Position numbers and translations under genes: made by a program. From positions 1 to 41,360 of the forward strand of contig CAKNRR010000012.1 in assembly GCA_930990975.1 (NCBI GenBank): a stretch of DNA of 41,360 nucleotides, in the 5' to 3' direction. Below the pieces are notes generated by a model. It was given only the letters and a program-made list of their open reading frames with translations, had not been told where the DNA came from and made no database searches. Shown piece after piece: positions 40,276 through 41,360 of this stretch. Position 1 is the stretch's first letter, and each line of letters starts with the position of its first letter. Source of the stretch: an uncultured Clostridia bacterium. Lineage in GTDB: Bacteria; Bacillota; Clostridia; Christensenellales; UBA1242.

Positions 40276-40774
40276 AAGAAACAAAAGTGTATGTAGATGA
40301 GTTGCCTGAGAGTTGTAGAGATTGCCCTTGCATGAACAGTAATTGTTTTTGCAGGTTATATTATATGCAAAATCAAAATGGGGATGTTTTGGATTGTGAA
40401 GATTGTAGAGAAAAATTCATGAAAACTGCCCACTTATCGACATCAAAACCCACGACCGAAAACTTGTAAGACAGGTGTGCGAGAAGATTATACATAGTGC
40501 TTATAATGTGCTATATGAAGAAGGTGAATTTGACATATCAGACCTAGAATGTGTTGTTCAAGATATAAAAGACGAGTTCCGATTTAGCTGGACAAATAAG
40601 CAAGCCAGCAAATGGCAGAAACTGAAAGAGTATCTTAAAAATCAAATTGTAGATTTAAGACACATTGACATTAAAACAGAAATACAAAATTTAAGAGTAA
40701 ATGATGGTGTAAATTGTTTTAAGCAAATTCTAAACAAAATGCAAAAGTTGGAGGTGGAAGATGAAAGTATATAA
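40272..40774 (+). pseudogene. Frameshifted Cys-rich phage protein (two frames, one gene)
   Basis: The first frame (40272-40469) starts YVDELPESCRDCPCM with a Cys cluster (CxxCxC...CFCR) and continues to REKFMKT. At the AAAA run 40422-40425 the sense moves to the other frame: CPLIDIKTHDRKLVRQVCEKI. In the Firmicutes phage family I know, that stretch follows this Cys-rich start in a single protein. Adding one A would join both into about 167 residues. The second frame ends at 40774 (with GTG 40475 as a possible but weak internal start). It is a deletion, sequencing error or, less likely, programmed frameshift. Confidence 0.7.
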
Positions 40775-41276
40775 AATGACAATAATGGACATCGCCAGCG
40801 AAATATTTGACAAAGGAGAAGATTTTGCAGAACAAATTTTTGACGATATTAACGAATTAGAAAGAAACAAACTGCTAGAAATTAATAAACTCCAACAGCA
40901 TCTTGATGAAAAAGACAAAGAACTCTTAGAGTTTAAGAGAGATAGGCTATATTTTGAATTACTCTTAACAAGGCTACAATGGTTACATAAAAAAGCAGAT
41001 GACTACCGATTAGAAGAAGAGAGATTTGGTGTTGCTAATATGTCGTTAAGTAGTGTATGGGATGTACTTGAATTACAAAAAAATGACCTATGTGAATATG
41101 AAGAAATGTGTGCACTCCAAGAAGGGATAGAATGTATAGCCAAATCAAAATTGTTAGCAGATATTGAACACGATTTACAAGTAAAGGCGACAAGAAACGA
41201 GAACGAAATATTTAAAGACATTGAGCAAATCGACCAGCAAATCAAAGAGTTAAAAGGAGGAACAAACAATGATTAA
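40761..41276 (+). CDS. Coiled-coil protein, phage-type
   Basis: A 171-residue, acidic, almost wholly helical protein with AGGTGGAAG before the ATG (MKVYKMTIMDIASEIF). Heptad-like stretches at about 30-60 (INELERNKLLEINKLQQHLDEK) and 150-168 (IFKDIEQIDQQIKELK) suggest a coiled coil. It overlaps the preceding gene by 14 bases and the next by 8. No enzyme motif. Function unknown. Confidence 0.65.
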   Translation: MKVYKMTIMDIASEIFDKGEDFAEQIFDDINELERNKLLEINKLQQHLDEKDKELLEFKRDRLYFELLLTRLQWLHKKADDYRLEEERFGVANMSLSSVWDVLELQKNDLCEYEEMCALQEGIECIAKSKLLADIEHDLQVKATRNENEIFKDIEQIDQQIKELKGGTNND

Positions 41277-41360
41277 ATTAAAAAGAGAAATACAATCTGA
41301 AACGATTTCAAAACCTGAAAAATACATGCCATTTTCGCAAGCATCATTAAATAGTGATAA
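41269..41360 (+). CDS. Partial gene at the right edge
   Basis: AAAGGAGG precedes ATG 41269 (MIKLKREIQSETISKPEKYMP...). The 30 visible codons overlap the preceding stop and run off the window. This start, with KPEKYMPFSQ, is too short to place in a family. Confidence 0.6.
   Translation, partial: MIKLKREIQSETISKPEKYMPFSQASLNSD

Overview
The window is AT-rich DNA from a low-GC Gram-positive (Firmicutes/Clostridia-like) bacterium, probably a host-associated one. Evidence for this is strong AGGAGG-type ribosome sites, sigma-A-like promoters, U-tract terminators, lipoproteins with Gram-positive-style lipoboxes, BspA/InlB-like surface repeats and Firmicutes-type phage genes. UGA behaves as a stop, so this is not a recoded Mollicute. 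The species cannot be named from the sequence.

Layout. (1) 1-5970 is host sequence with scattered genes: a transglutaminase-like protein, an HExxH metalloprotein, a lipoprotein, a small promoter-to-terminator RNA on the minus strand (about 2783-2875), and a uracil-DNA glycosylase-like protein. It also holds a serine recombinase cut short and joined to the tail of another protein, and about 1 kb of decayed non-coding DNA. (2) 5968-19900 is a defence island, almost all on the minus strand: a GIY-YIG/RAMA protein, a type I restriction system (hsdR, hsdM, and only an inverted, 5'-truncated hsdS between 12-bp direct repeats), a helicase-nuclease of unknown system, and an OLD-TOPRIM nuclease plus UvrD-like helicase pair that matches Gabija (GajA/GajB). 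(3) 20430-26870 is accessory or host sequence: a DUF4116-like repeat protein, a tightly overlapped operon of ParB-like, GNAT and HExxH proteins whose promoter implies a leaderless mRNA, a YjbR/MmcQ-like protein, a lipoprotein and a CorB/DUF21-like membrane protein. (4) 26976-27556 (minus) is a large structured non-coding RNA of about 580 nt with its own promoter and terminator. Its size, ornate folding and position near a tRNA suggest the ROOL class of giant RNAs. (5) tRNA-Asn lies at 27909-27983.

(6) From the tRNA to the right edge lies an integrated phage-like element. It begins with a large serine integrase whose last codons lie inside the tRNA. A three-TM protein and a CI/LexA-type repressor follow, then a divergent control region with four copies of one 14-bp palindrome, a Cro-like protein and small early genes. 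Next comes a block of four overlapping genes for membrane-anchored extracellular proteins (coiled coil, InlB-like repeats, BspA-like LRRs). After these come a replication-initiator-like protein, a DnaC-like loader, a membrane-anchored Zot/HerA-like ATPase, a hairpin-filled gap and small phage-type genes, one of them frameshifted. The right end of the element is outside the window.

The most unusual points are the element combining phage-style replication and repression genes with a Zot-like ATPase and an envelope-protein operon, the giant RNA beside its integration tRNA, and the rearranged hsdS. All function calls come from motifs read by eye; no database search was run.
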